A stretch of DNA of 7,372 bases from Bdellovibrio sp. Lineage in GTDB: Bacteria > Bdellovibrionota > Bdellovibrionia > Bdellovibrionales > Bdellovibrionaceae. The stretch covers positions 1 to 7,372 of the forward strand of contig PSRN01000143.1 in the NCBI GenBank assembly GCA_003176075.1, read 5' to 3'. The notes under the pieces are model-generated. The model saw nothing but the letters and a program-made list of their open reading frames with translations, was not told the DNA's origin and searched no databases. This document shows, piece after piece, positions 1-5,943 of this stretch (the stretch's first letter is position 1; every line of letters begins with the position of its first letter). The translations under genes and the position numbers were made by a program.

Positions 1-1448
1 AGCAAAAGCCCGAGGCCAGCAAGGCTCCGCCCGCCAAATTGGAAGCCGTCAAGATCCAAACCAAGCCGGAAGCAAAGCAGCCAGAGTCGAAGCAAGAGAC
101 CAAGTCAGGTGTCAAAGCTGAGAAGACCGAGGCGTCGCCCGCGAACGCCGAGGGTCCGGCCGAGGCCGCCAACGGCGAGGACAAAGGCGAAGCCTCGGAG
201 GACGAGGCCGACACCGATACGCCCGTGTCCCATGAAAAAATCGCGGGTGACGAGTCCCTGACGGCGGCCCGCCCCTGGCGCATGCCCGATTACGCCAATC
301 AGAATGAGGCGATTGGGTATTCGCCCGCCGCTTTCGCGGTCCCCGCGGGTTTGGAAAAAAACGTCGCCTTCTGGGTGGATATTTACACCAGGTACTCCAC
401 CGACCAGGGACTTATCCACGACTCCGAATACATGGACCTCATTTACGAAGTTCTTGATTTCAGTCCGGTGATGATGAGACGGGACATCGACGTCTATCAA
501 AAGGAGCGGATAAAGACAAAACAGGTCAAGGAGTCCAAGAAGAGAGTCATTGCCTTGCTCAAAAAGCTTTCAACAACCGAAGATCCCACCGGCTTGACGG
601 ATCAAGAAAAGAAGATCTGGGATTATTTCGCCAAGATCGATGACAAGAAGAAATTCAAGGATGCGCAACACAAATCCAGACTGCGCTTTCAGTTGGGGCA
701 GCGTGACCGGGCGATTCAAGGGATCTTCTTTTCCGGCCGTTATCTCGAAGAATTCGAGAAAATCTTTCGTGAAAGCGGACTGCCCATCGAACTCACTCGG
801 CTTCCTTTTGTCGAAAGTTCATTCAACGTCCTGGCCCGCTCCAAAGTCGGCGCGAGCGGTCTGTGGCAAATCATGCGCTACACGGGTCGCCCTCACATGA
901 TGATCAACCAGGCGATTGATAAGAGAAACCATCCGATGGAGGCCGCACGCCTGGCTGCCCGTCTCCTGCGCTCCAATTTTGACATGTTGGGCACTTGGCC
1001 CTTGGCGGTGACCGGCTGGAACCACGGTCCATCCGGAGTTCTCCGATTGACAAAAATCCACAAGTCGCGCGAACTCGGCGACCTGTTTCCGCGCAACGCG
1101 CGCAAGCGCCTGGGCTTTGCCTCCCGCAATTTTTTCGCCAGCTTCCTGGCTATTCTTGAAGTTGAGAGAAATGCACCGAAATACTTTGGTCAGGTGATGT
1201 GGTCGCAACCCCTGGCGAGCGTCGACGTGAACCTCCCTTTTGCCGTCAAGTACTCCGACGTCCTTCGTTGGTTTGACGGCGACGACAATCGGGCGCAAAT
1301 CTTCAATCCGCAGATCACGACCCTGGCGCGAAAGAACCGCATTGCCCTCCCGAAAGGGGCGCTTATATCGGTCCCCGTGAGCAAGGGCGACCAGGTGAAA
1401 GCCGAGCTGGCGGATCCCAAGAAGTTCCGCAGAGTGGGTGTGCGCTGA
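1..1448 (+). CDS. Membrane-bound lytic murein transglycosylase, MltD-like (5' end missing)
   Basis: Cuts peptidoglycan glycan strands between MurNAc and GlcNAc in the periplasm, forming 1,6-anhydroMurNAc (known for SLT/GH23 enzymes). The frame is open to the window edge. A TTG at 39 could be read as a start, but the Lys/Glu/Ala-rich sequence continues unchanged upstream and no signal peptide is visible, so the true start lies outside. Numbering from codon 39: residues 1-75 are a charged low-complexity linker; 105-145 hold the 'FWVDIYTRYSTDQGLIHDSEY' type pre-domain of MltD relatives; about 245-345 is the SLT fold with catalytic Glu259 in 'LPFVESSF' (codon 813-815), 'SKVGASGLWQIM' and 'AVTGWNHGPSGV'. 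The tail (about 420-450, 'NPQITTLARKNRIALPKG') resembles the segment after SLT in MltD proteins, but no clear LysM repeat is seen. Family assignment is strong; the MltD subtype is inferred. Confidence 0.9.
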   Translation, partial: QKPEASKAPPAKLEAVKIQTKPEAKQPESKQETKSGVKAEKTEASPANAEGPAEAANGEDKGEASEDEADTDTPVSHEKIAGDESLTAARPWRMPDYANQNEAIGYSPAAFAVPAGLEKNVAFWVDIYTRYSTDQGLIHDSEYMDLIYEVLDFSPVMMRRDIDVYQKERIKTKQVKESKKRVIALLKKLSTTEDPTGLTDQEKKIWDYFAKIDDKKKFKDAQHKSRLRFQLGQRDRAIQGIFFSGRYLEEFEKIFRESGLPIELTRLPFVESSFNVLARSKVGASGLWQIMRYTGRPHMMINQAIDKRNHPMEAARLAARLLRSNFDMLGTWPLAVTGWNHGPSGVLRLTKIHKSRELGDLFPRNARKRLGFASRNFFASFLAILEVERNAPKYFGQVMWSQPLASVDVNLPFAVKYSDVLRWFDGDDNRAQIFNPQITTLARKNRIALPKGALISVPVSKGDQVKAELADPKKFRRVGVR

Positions 1449-1540
1449 GGAGTGAGGGACTCTATATTCGATTTTTTCGGAATTCTGGAGTACGGTCATC
1501 CGAGACTAGATTATACCCTCTAGGTACCCAATTGTTGGAA

Positions 1541-1546
1541 GAGGTG
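1541..1546 (+). promoter_or_regulatory. Shine-Dalgarno site of the nucleotidyltransferase gene
   Basis: GAGGTG lies 5 nt before the ATG at 1552 and fixes that start. No convincing -35/-10 pair was found in the 103-nt gap after the transglycosylase stop; TTATAC at 1511-1516 is a possible -10 element without a good -35. Confidence 0.6.
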
Positions 1547-1551
1547 AACCT

Positions 1552-1851
1552 ATGAAATTGACTCTGCAAGACGTCGTCAGAGTGGTGAAAGACAACGAAA
1601 CTGAAATTCGGAAGTTTGGAGTCCAGGAAGTTTACATTTTTGGCTCTGTGGCACGTGGGGACTCCACCAGTTCGAGTGACGTTGACATTTTTGTCGAGTT
1701 TGGACCGAGTGGTTGTGATTTCTTTACCTTATACGATCTTGAAAAGTTTCTGGAACAAAAACTTCAAACGAGAGTTGATGTTGGGACTAAAAGAGCTCTC
1801 CACCCTCTTCTGAAGGACAAGATAATGCGGGAGGCAGTACGTGTCGCCTAG
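1552..1851 (+). CDS. Minimal nucleotidyltransferase (MNT-domain protein, MntA-like antitoxin)
   Basis: Short 99-residue protein covering just one Pol-beta-superfamily nucleotidyltransferase domain. The active-site signature is intact: 'GSVARG' at residues 31-36, the acidic pair in 'SDVD' at 42-45 followed by 'IFVEF', and a third likely metal ligand Asp76 in 'TRVDVGTKRAL'. The C-terminal pattern ('HPLLKDKIMREAV') is typical of the group. In characterised HEPN/MNT (type VII) toxin-antitoxin pairs such a protein AMPylates and silences the HEPN RNase toxin. Here no HEPN gene follows: the next gene is convergent and begins 38 bp on. The gene is about 45% G+C by hand count, clearly lower than the transglycosylase before it, which fits horizontal transfer. 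The ATG with GAGGTG five bases upstream is a firm start. Function as an antitoxin is inferred; a solitary regulatory nucleotidyltransferase is the alternative. Confidence 0.9.
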   Translation: MKLTLQDVVRVVKDNETEIRKFGVQEVYIFGSVARGDSTSSSDVDIFVEFGPSGCDFFTLYDLEKFLEQKLQTRVDVGTKRALHPLLKDKIMREAVRVA

Positions 1852-1865
1852 AGAATTCGGTTTAG

Positions 1866-1890
1866 TGGCACGCAGGTGTGTCCAATTTTT
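1866..1890 (+). terminator. Possible weak intrinsic terminator after the MNT gene
   Basis: TGGCAC, a 6-nt loop, then GTG-T-CCA forms a 6-bp stem with one bulged T, followed by AATTTTT. It lies between the MNT stop and the stop of the convergent TlpA-like gene, where a plus-strand terminator is expected. The stem is short, so support is limited. Confidence 0.4.
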
Positions 1891-2414
1891 CATCGACCCG
1901 TGAAATCCAACTGCGCCCAATCCACCGCTCCCACCACTTTTTTCAGTAACTTGAGATCACGGCTGTAAATAAATGACTCGGGAAATTGATGGACGTCCAT
2001 TGATTCGGACAGTTTCCGATCCTGGTCATACAGCAAAAAAATTCCGGGGGCTGAAGAGTTGGGGTAAAGGGACAAGAACTTCCTGAGGGATTTCTCGCTT
2101 TCATCTTCTGAAATGGAAATGAGGTTTATTCTATTGTGGTTCTCCGCGACCAGACGAAACAACGAAGGTGTTTCGGCAACACATGGAGCGCACCAACTCG
2201 CCCAAAAATTGACGATCAGAAATTCTGTTTCCGGTCCCCATTCGATGGAACGACCGTCAAGCGTTCGGCTATTGAGAAATAGGGGGCCGTCGGACTGGCG
2301 ATCGCATCGGCAAGAGGTCAACGTCAGCGTGAAAAACGTCGTCAAAAACATCATTATGTAATAGCCCACGCGGGCAAAATCACGGCGCCAGCGGCTCATG
2401 CATCGAATTTCCAT
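1890..2414 (-). CDS. TlpA/ResA-like thioredoxin-fold lipoprotein
   Basis: Predicted membrane-anchored thiol-disulfide oxidoreductase facing the periplasm. Residues 1-34 form a lipoprotein signal: basic stretch 'RWRRDFAR', a hydrophobic run about 17-33, then lipobox L32-T33-S34-C35. Another Cys follows at 37. The thioredoxin domain starts near 60; 'FLIVNFWASWCAPC' places the redox pair at Cys75 and Cys78, with the following 'VAETPSLFRL' typical of TlpA/ResA proteins, and the cis-Pro is Pro145 in 'HQFPESF'. The length of 174 aa is normal for this group. Such proteins reduce or oxidise partner cysteines, for example in cytochrome c maturation, but no partner gene is nearby, so the substrate is unknown. 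ATG at 2414 is used; ATG at 2399 would leave the signal peptide intact and is equally possible, since neither has a strong ribosome site. Confidence 0.88.
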   Translation of the reverse strand: MEIRCMSRWRRDFARVGYYIMMFLTTFFTLTLTSCRCDRQSDGPLFLNSRTLDGRSIEWGPETEFLIVNFWASWCAPCVAETPSLFRLVAENHNRINLISISEDESEKSLRKFLSLYPNSSAPGIFLLYDQDRKLSESMDVHQFPESFIYSRDLKLLKKVVGAVDWAQLDFTGR

Positions 2415-2750
2415 TAATTTGATTCTCGCTTCAACGCCCGAATTGCGGTGTCAAAACTCTTGTCATCTCAGTTTGAGATTGGAATTTTTCAAAGCTTGGG
2501 GGAGACCCGGCCCGGAATCCGTTCCTTGGGGTCCTCGGCTTCGCCGGGCGTCCGTCAATTTGTGAGACCCTGGCTTGTGAGAGGATAAACAGCTGATTAC
2601 CAAGTCACAATTCTTGATCCCATTTGACAATTGTCGATGGGTGAAGGGCCGATTTTCGCAGTCAAAGCATTCTATGATCGAAATATCAAGTCAGTGCAGG
2701 AGGCGCCCAATGAACTGTCGCGGGAGTCAAAAAAGTCAGGGGGGTCAGGA
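2415..2750. promoter_or_regulatory. Divergent intergenic region between the TlpA-like and DUF3443 genes
   Basis: No convincing gene is seen here unless the DUF3443 gene starts as early as the TTG at 2631. Visible elements: TTGTGAGA as a direct repeat at 2560-2567 and 2575-2582 (15-bp period), with the inverted form TCACAA at 2605-2610; a perfect 10-bp palindrome GACAATTGTC at 2626-2635; a TTGACA on the plus strand at 2624-2629 without a matching -10 at 16-19 bp; a TTGACA on the minus strand at 2454-2449, again without a good -10; and a small hairpin CTCGGC-TTC-GCCGGG near 2533-2547 with no T-run. Promoter positions are not resolved. Confidence 0.4.
2738..2744 (+). promoter_or_regulatory. Possible ribosome binding site deciding the DUF3443 start
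   Basis: AGGGGGG ends 6 nt before the ATG at 2751. The earlier in-frame starts, TTG 2631 and ATG 2637, have no purine-rich site in front of them. This favours 2751, but the match to AGGAGG needs a G-U pair, so it is suggestive only. Confidence 0.4.
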
Positions 2751-4136
2751 ATGAGCCGGTCGTCCGTAGCAAGAAGTCAGTTGCCCGATTCATCAGTTTC
2801 TAGAGGCAAGTCGTCCAATCTATCAGTTTCCAAAGACGCGTCGGTCAGCCCACCAATTTCCAAAGGAGAGCTGGCCAGAGCTTTAGCCCGTATTCTGCTC
2901 CTGACACTGACTTTCTTGTTGATATTTCAGAACTGCGGACCATCGATCTATTCAACGGTGCCCGTTTCCTCGTTTCAGCCCGTGGTGATCGGAAACGCTG
3001 TTCCGACGACGGGCACGACGTTCATCGCTCCAACCGGATTGCAGAATACGCTGCCCATCGTGGTGGGAAATTGCGGCTTCCCCACCCAAATCAATATTCC
3101 CTGCGTGACCGTCACCATTTGCGTGCCCGGCTCTAGCCAATGTGCGACCATTCCAAACGTGCTTCTCGATACCGGCAGTTTTGGGCTGCGGGTTTTCCAA
3201 TCGCAGGTCGCGGCGTTGACCTTGCCGAAAGTCGTGGATAATTCGGGAAATCAGTTGGCGGAGTGCGCCCCCTTCGTGGTGGGAACGGACTGGGGACCGG
3301 TGAGGATGGCTGACGTTCAACTCGGTGGATCCACCGCCAGCAATGTCCCCATCCAGGTTATTGACTCCACCTTTCCTGGCATTCCTTCCACCTGCACGGA
3401 CGTCGACACCAGTCCTGCCCAGGCGGGATTTAATGGCATCCTGGGAGTCGGGCAATTTATTCAGGACTGCGGTTCTGGCTGTACCACCGACAGTTCGAAC
3501 GGTCTCTATTTTCTCTGTTCCTCAACGGGCTGCACGGGAGCCGCGCTTGACAGCACCTATCAAGTTTCAAATCCCGTGTCCTATTTGAGTTCAAACAACA
3601 ACGGTGTCATCGTTCAGCTGCCCGCGGTGGGTCTGCCACAGCAAACTTCAATTCAAGGGACCCTTATCCTTGGCATCGGCACAAACAGCAATAATGGTTC
3701 CAGCGGCGCGAATATGTACCAGGCCGACGCCTCCGGCAACATCACCACGAATTTCAACGGCCAAAATCAAACCCAATCGACGATCGATAGCGGCACCAAT
3801 GGTTACAGCTTCGGTGCGATTGCCAATGTCCCGGTTTGTCCCGCCAACACATCGGCAAGTGGGCTGCTTTGCCCCGCCTCGGACGTCGCCCTGTCGGCGA
3901 CGATTATGGGAGCCAATGGAAAATCCCAGACTGTTTCTTTTCAGGTGGGCAATGCGACCACCATTTTGAGTAACGGCTATTTGGTCGCCAACGACTTTGG
4001 CCTGGATTCCACCTCTTTCGCCGGAGGAGCCCCGGGTTTTACGTGGGGACTTCCGTTTTTCTTTGGGCGCACCATTTACGTTGGCTTTGAAGGCCGAAGC
4101 TCAACGCTGGGGACTGGTCCGTATTGGGCGTTCTAA
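2751..4136 (+). CDS. DUF3443 family lipoprotein, pepsin-like motifs
   Basis: Recognised as DUF3443 by 'VTVTICVPGSSQCATI', 'NVLLDTGSFGLRV', 'STIDSGTNGYSF' and the ending 'WGLPFFFGRTIYVGFEG'. Numbering from ATG 2751 (461 aa): 1-42 is a Ser-rich repeat region, 43-61 a hydrophobic signal ending 'FQNC', with Cys62 the probable lipidated residue (atypical lipobox). The rest is a secreted domain with 12 further cysteines, many in pairs, suggesting disulfides. Asp140 (DTGS), Asp346 (DSGT) and 'NGILGVG' at 228-234 match the order of the two catalytic Asp motifs and the 'DGILGL' strand of pepsin-type peptidases. Peptidase activity is inferred, not established for DUF3443. In-frame TTG 2631 or ATG 2637 would add up to 40 residues; a stop at 2625 bounds the frame. 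It stands alone, divergent from the TlpA-like gene. Confidence 0.85.
   Translation: MSRSSVARSQLPDSSVSRGKSSNLSVSKDASVSPPISKGELARALARILLLTLTFLLIFQNCGPSIYSTVPVSSFQPVVIGNAVPTTGTTFIAPTGLQNTLPIVVGNCGFPTQINIPCVTVTICVPGSSQCATIPNVLLDTGSFGLRVFQSQVAALTLPKVVDNSGNQLAECAPFVVGTDWGPVRMADVQLGGSTASNVPIQVIDSTFPGIPSTCTDVDTSPAQAGFNGILGVGQFIQDCGSGCTTDSSNGLYFLCSSTGCTGAALDSTYQVSNPVSYLSSNNNGVIVQLPAVGLPQQTSIQGTLILGIGTNSNNGSSGANMYQADASGNITTNFNGQNQTQSTIDSGTNGYSFGAIANVPVCPANTSASGLLCPASDVALSATIMGANGKSQTVSFQVGNATTILSNGYLVANDFGLDSTSFAGGAPGFTWGLPFFFGRTIYVGFEGRSSTLGTGPYWAF
2760..2879 (+). repeat. Four degenerate 30-bp in-frame tandem units
   Basis: Units at 2760-2789, 2790-2819, 2820-2849 and 2850-2879 each encode ten residues: SSVARSQLPD, SSVSRGKSSN, LSVSKDASVS, PPISKGELAR. 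The shared core is x-S/P-V/I-S/A-R/K. At DNA level units 2-4 share (T)CA(T/C)CA(G/A)TTTC followed by a purine-rich stretch. They precede the membrane signal of the DUF3443 lipoprotein. A shorter 9-bp period encoding x-S-x runs in the same frame from 2715 to 2768. Confidence 0.7.
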
Positions 4137-4139
4137 ATC

Positions 4140-4173
4140 AAAAAAGACCGCGGCGCCGTAACTCAGCGGCGCC
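4140..4173 (-). terminator. Intrinsic terminator of the minus-strand operon
   Basis: Read on the minus strand: GGCGCCG, loop CTGAGTTA, CGGCGCC (a perfect 7-bp GC stem), then GCGG and TCTTTTTT. The T-run appears only on the minus-strand side, so it ends transcription coming from the marC-type gene and protects the convergent DUF3443 gene. It does not look like a plus-strand terminator. Confidence 0.75.
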
Positions 4174-4355
4174 TGCCCGGATGACTGGTTGAAGATACGA
4201 GTTGGAAAATCCACTGAACTCGGCCCCAACCCCCCCTCTTGCTATTGCATTGGAAACCGAACATGAAGAACCCATTTTTAAAAGTCGATCGAAGCAACAG
4301 CAAGTTGATCTTTTTGATGATTTAACAAGATTTTCCTTAAGGGACGCCAAGTCGG

Positions 4356-4378
4356 TGGCTGCACCACCTCCGCAGCCA
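4356..4378 (-). other. Stem-loop directly after the marC-type stop codon
   Basis: TGGCTGC, 9-nt loop, GCAGCCA forms a perfect 7-bp stem one nucleotide beyond the stop codon (4382-4380). No T-run follows on either strand, so it is not an intrinsic terminator; it may stabilise the mRNA end or be incidental. Confidence 0.45.
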
Positions 4379-4379
4379 G

Positions 4380-5036
4380 TCAGCGCATCGGCAGGCCGCG
4401 CAATCCCGGCAAAGAATCGAGCAAGCCGGCCATTATGAATTGCACGGCAACCGCGGCAAGGACCAGACCCATCAGTCGTGACATGACGTTGATTCCGGTG
4501 GCACCGAGAATTCTCGCCACCCGGGAAGCTTGCCTCAGAAGCAGGTAGCTAATGACCATGGTGGCGGCCACTGAAACATAAATTAAGAGTGTTTCTCCAA
4601 TGTTCTTGGCTTGGTCGACCAGCATGAAAATCGACACGATGGCGCCCGGTCCGCAGAGAAGGGGAATTCCCAGGGGAAAAACCGCGATATCTTCCTTGTG
4701 AGCCCCTTCTTTGGTTTCTTCTTCCGTCGACCGGGCCCGCGATTCACGGGCATTGATCATATCCATGCCGACAATAAAGAGAAGACTCCCCCCCGCGATT
4801 TTCAAGGCGGGAAGTGTGATGCCGAACATTTGGAAAAAAAATCCGCCGAGGGCGGCGCACATGAACAAGACCGAGGTGGCAAGCCAGCAAGCACGGCGGG
4901 CGGATGATTCCCGCTTGGCCTCATTGTCTTGCACGGTCATGCCAATGAAGGGTCCCACCGCGCCGAGGGGATTAACAATCGTAAAGATCGCTGAAAAGGA
5001 GACCATAAAAAAGTTAAACAACTCAGTGGTATTCAC
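4380..5036 (-). CDS. MarC family (UPF0056) integral inner-membrane protein
   Basis: Typical-length (218 aa) six-helix membrane protein. Helices lie roughly at 7-30, 48-71, 76-94, 118-142, 148-170 and 185-206. Family marks are 'TIVNPLGAVGPF' (19-30), 'LKIAGGSLLFIVGMDM' (78-93), 'IAVFPLGIPLLCGPGAI' (117-133) and 'GLVLAAVAVQFIMAGL' (190-205). A hydrophilic, Glu/Arg-rich loop at 96-116 separates the two halves. The family is widespread but its substrate is unknown; the original link of E. coli MarC to multiple antibiotic resistance was not upheld by later work. The start is GTG at 5036, with GAGG about five bases upstream on the minus strand. It is the last gene of the minus-strand operon, 20 nt after the beta-barrel gene. 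Confidence 0.93.
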   Translation of the reverse strand: MNTTELFNFFMVSFSAIFTIVNPLGAVGPFIGMTVQDNEAKRESSARRACWLATSVLFMCAALGGFFFQMFGITLPALKIAGGSLLFIVGMDMINARESRARSTEEETKEGAHKEDIAVFPLGIPLLCGPGAIVSIFMLVDQAKNIGETLLIYVSVAATMVISYLLLRQASRVARILGATGINVMSRLMGLVLAAVAVQFIMAGLLDSLPGLRGLPMR

Positions 5037-5056
5037 TCTGCCTCGCCGTTTTCTTT

Positions 5057-5941
5057 TTAAAACTGTTGCTGCAGCTGAATTTCAGGGTGGACGGCCACCG
5101 AGTTCTGGTACACCGACTGGAAGTCCACACTGGCTGTGGAGCTGTAATACTGCATAAAGACCTGATTGTAAGCTGACTTCGTAATATTGGAAATATATCC
5201 AGTCGCCGACAGGCCAATTTGAAAATAGCCATCGCCCCACAGAAAAGCCGACGAAGCGCCAAAATGATAGTTGGGATAATGGTAATTGAGGCCCAAAATA
5301 CCAAGCTCCAAGTTGAATCGGATGTTTTTGTCGACGACCACCTCATGGAGCGTGCTGAGAGCCAGCTGATTCTTTTCAGCCACATTGCCAAGGTCCCAGC
5401 GGCGCAGGGAAAAGGGGACATCGTCATTCATAAAGCGATAATAATTGAAACTGAAAACAACTCGATAATTGCCATTGACCCGGTATCGATAAAGCAGCCA
5501 AAGCCCCCCGGCTTCCATTTTGTAAACATGGCCTAAAGCATCGGAATTCTTGAAGTATCCAAGTTGAATACCCCACGAGCGCCGGACGTCGATGGGTTGT
5601 CGAAAGCGCATCAAGAGCGAGGCCAAGTTGTAATAGCCCGCCAGCCAGGGGCTGGTGGCCAGCATCAGTTGATCGGTGAGCCCGTAACCGAGCGTCCAAG
5701 TGCCCAAGGTCCATTGCCCTTGAGGCAGCGTCGAGTTGGTGGGCGTCTCCAGGTGGCCGAGCAGAAAGGGTTCGGTTGGAAATTCAGGCGGGCTCTGCGT
5801 CTGGGCCGGCCTGCGCTTCCAAGTCAGGTTGGCGGGTTTTGCCCAGGTGACGGCGGGCGGGCCGCACATCAGCAGCACGAACCAGGAAATTACAAACCAG
5901 GTTAGGGCCCTTACTACAACCCAAGTGAGCCGCGATTGCAC
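5057..5941 (-). CDS. Predicted outer-membrane beta-barrel protein
   Basis: Not assigned to a named family. Residues 1-34 look like a Sec signal: Arg4 and Arg11, a hydrophobic stretch 13-26 and a likely signal-peptidase site after 'AVTWA' (34/35). The Cys at 26 is not in a lipobox. The mature part is rich in Tyr, Trp, Phe, Asn and Gly with alternating polar/apolar segments such as 'GTWTLGYGLTDQLML', 'WGIQLGYF' and 'YRVVFSFNYYRF', and ends in Phe294, the usual C-terminal aromatic recognised by the BAM complex. About 260 mature residues would fit a barrel of roughly 10-14 strands. The start is GTG at 5941, two bases after the hpt stop, implying translational coupling. Being between a salvage enzyme and MarC, it might be a solute channel, but no substrate motif is visible. 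Confidence 0.75.
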   Translation of the reverse strand: MQSRLTWVVVRALTWFVISWFVLLMCGPPAVTWAKPANLTWKRRPAQTQSPPEFPTEPFLLGHLETPTNSTLPQGQWTLGTWTLGYGLTDQLMLATSPWLAGYYNLASLLMRFRQPIDVRRSWGIQLGYFKNSDALGHVYKMEAGGLWLLYRYRVNGNYRVVFSFNYYRFMNDDVPFSLRRWDLGNVAEKNQLALSTLHEVVVDKNIRFNLELGILGLNYHYPNYHFGASSAFLWGDGYFQIGLSATGYISNITKSAYNQVFMQYYSSTASVDFQSVYQNSVAVHPEIQLQQQF

Positions 5942-5943
5942 AA

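Larger units (their letters stand above)
4137..4379. other. Intergenic region between DUF3443 gene and marC-type gene
   Basis: 243 bp, the two flanking genes converging on it. It holds a strong minus-strand terminator near the DUF3443 stop and a hairpin touching the marC-type stop. The middle (about 4235-4345) is AT-richer than its flanks. Open frames here lack both an ATG with a ribosome site and any recognisable similarity, so no gene is called. It reads best as a roughly 200-nt 3' untranslated region of the minus-strand operon. Confidence 0.6.

Noticed and set aside
1455..1486. T-run (TTTTTT, 1472-1477) after the transglycosylase stop as an intrinsic terminator
   Set aside because: The only hairpins near it are 4-bp stems (GAGT/ACTC and ATTC/GAAT), too weak to support a terminator call.
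819..1499. Minus-strand open frame of 226 codons
   Set aside because: Lies antisense to the SLT domain, whose catalytic motifs are clear; the translated sequence is His/Arg/Gln-rich without motifs.
2533..2547. GC hairpin CTCGGC-TTC-GCCGGG in the divergent region as a terminator
   Set aside because: No T-run follows on either strand and it does not lie downstream of a gene end.
2624..2652. TTGACA at 2624-2629 as a sigma-70 -35 element
   Set aside because: The bases 16-19 nt downstream (GGCCGA region) bear no likeness to TATAAT; TATGAT at 2673-2678 is too far away.
2952..3455. Minus-strand open frame of 167 codons
   Set aside because: Antisense shadow of the DUF3443 gene; no domain pattern and a GC-driven composition rich in Gly, Arg and His.
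4138..4350. Minus-strand open frame of 70 codons after the marC-type gene
   Set aside because: It runs through the terminator hairpin, has no recognisable motif or ribosome site, and its composition (CCCF, RRRGLF) looks non-coding.
4202..4438. Plus-strand open frame of 78 codons with a protein-like stretch (KQQQVDLFDDLTRFSLRD)
   Set aside because: The only start is a TTG with no ribosome site, there is no in-frame ATG, and its last 59 bases are antisense to the well-supported marC-type gene. It could be a remnant but cannot be supported as a gene.
5023..5427. Minus-strand open frame of 134 codons in a second frame
   Set aside because: Overlaps the beta-barrel gene in another frame; Ser/Arg/Thr-rich, without motifs, while the barrel frame has a signal peptide and C-terminal Phe.
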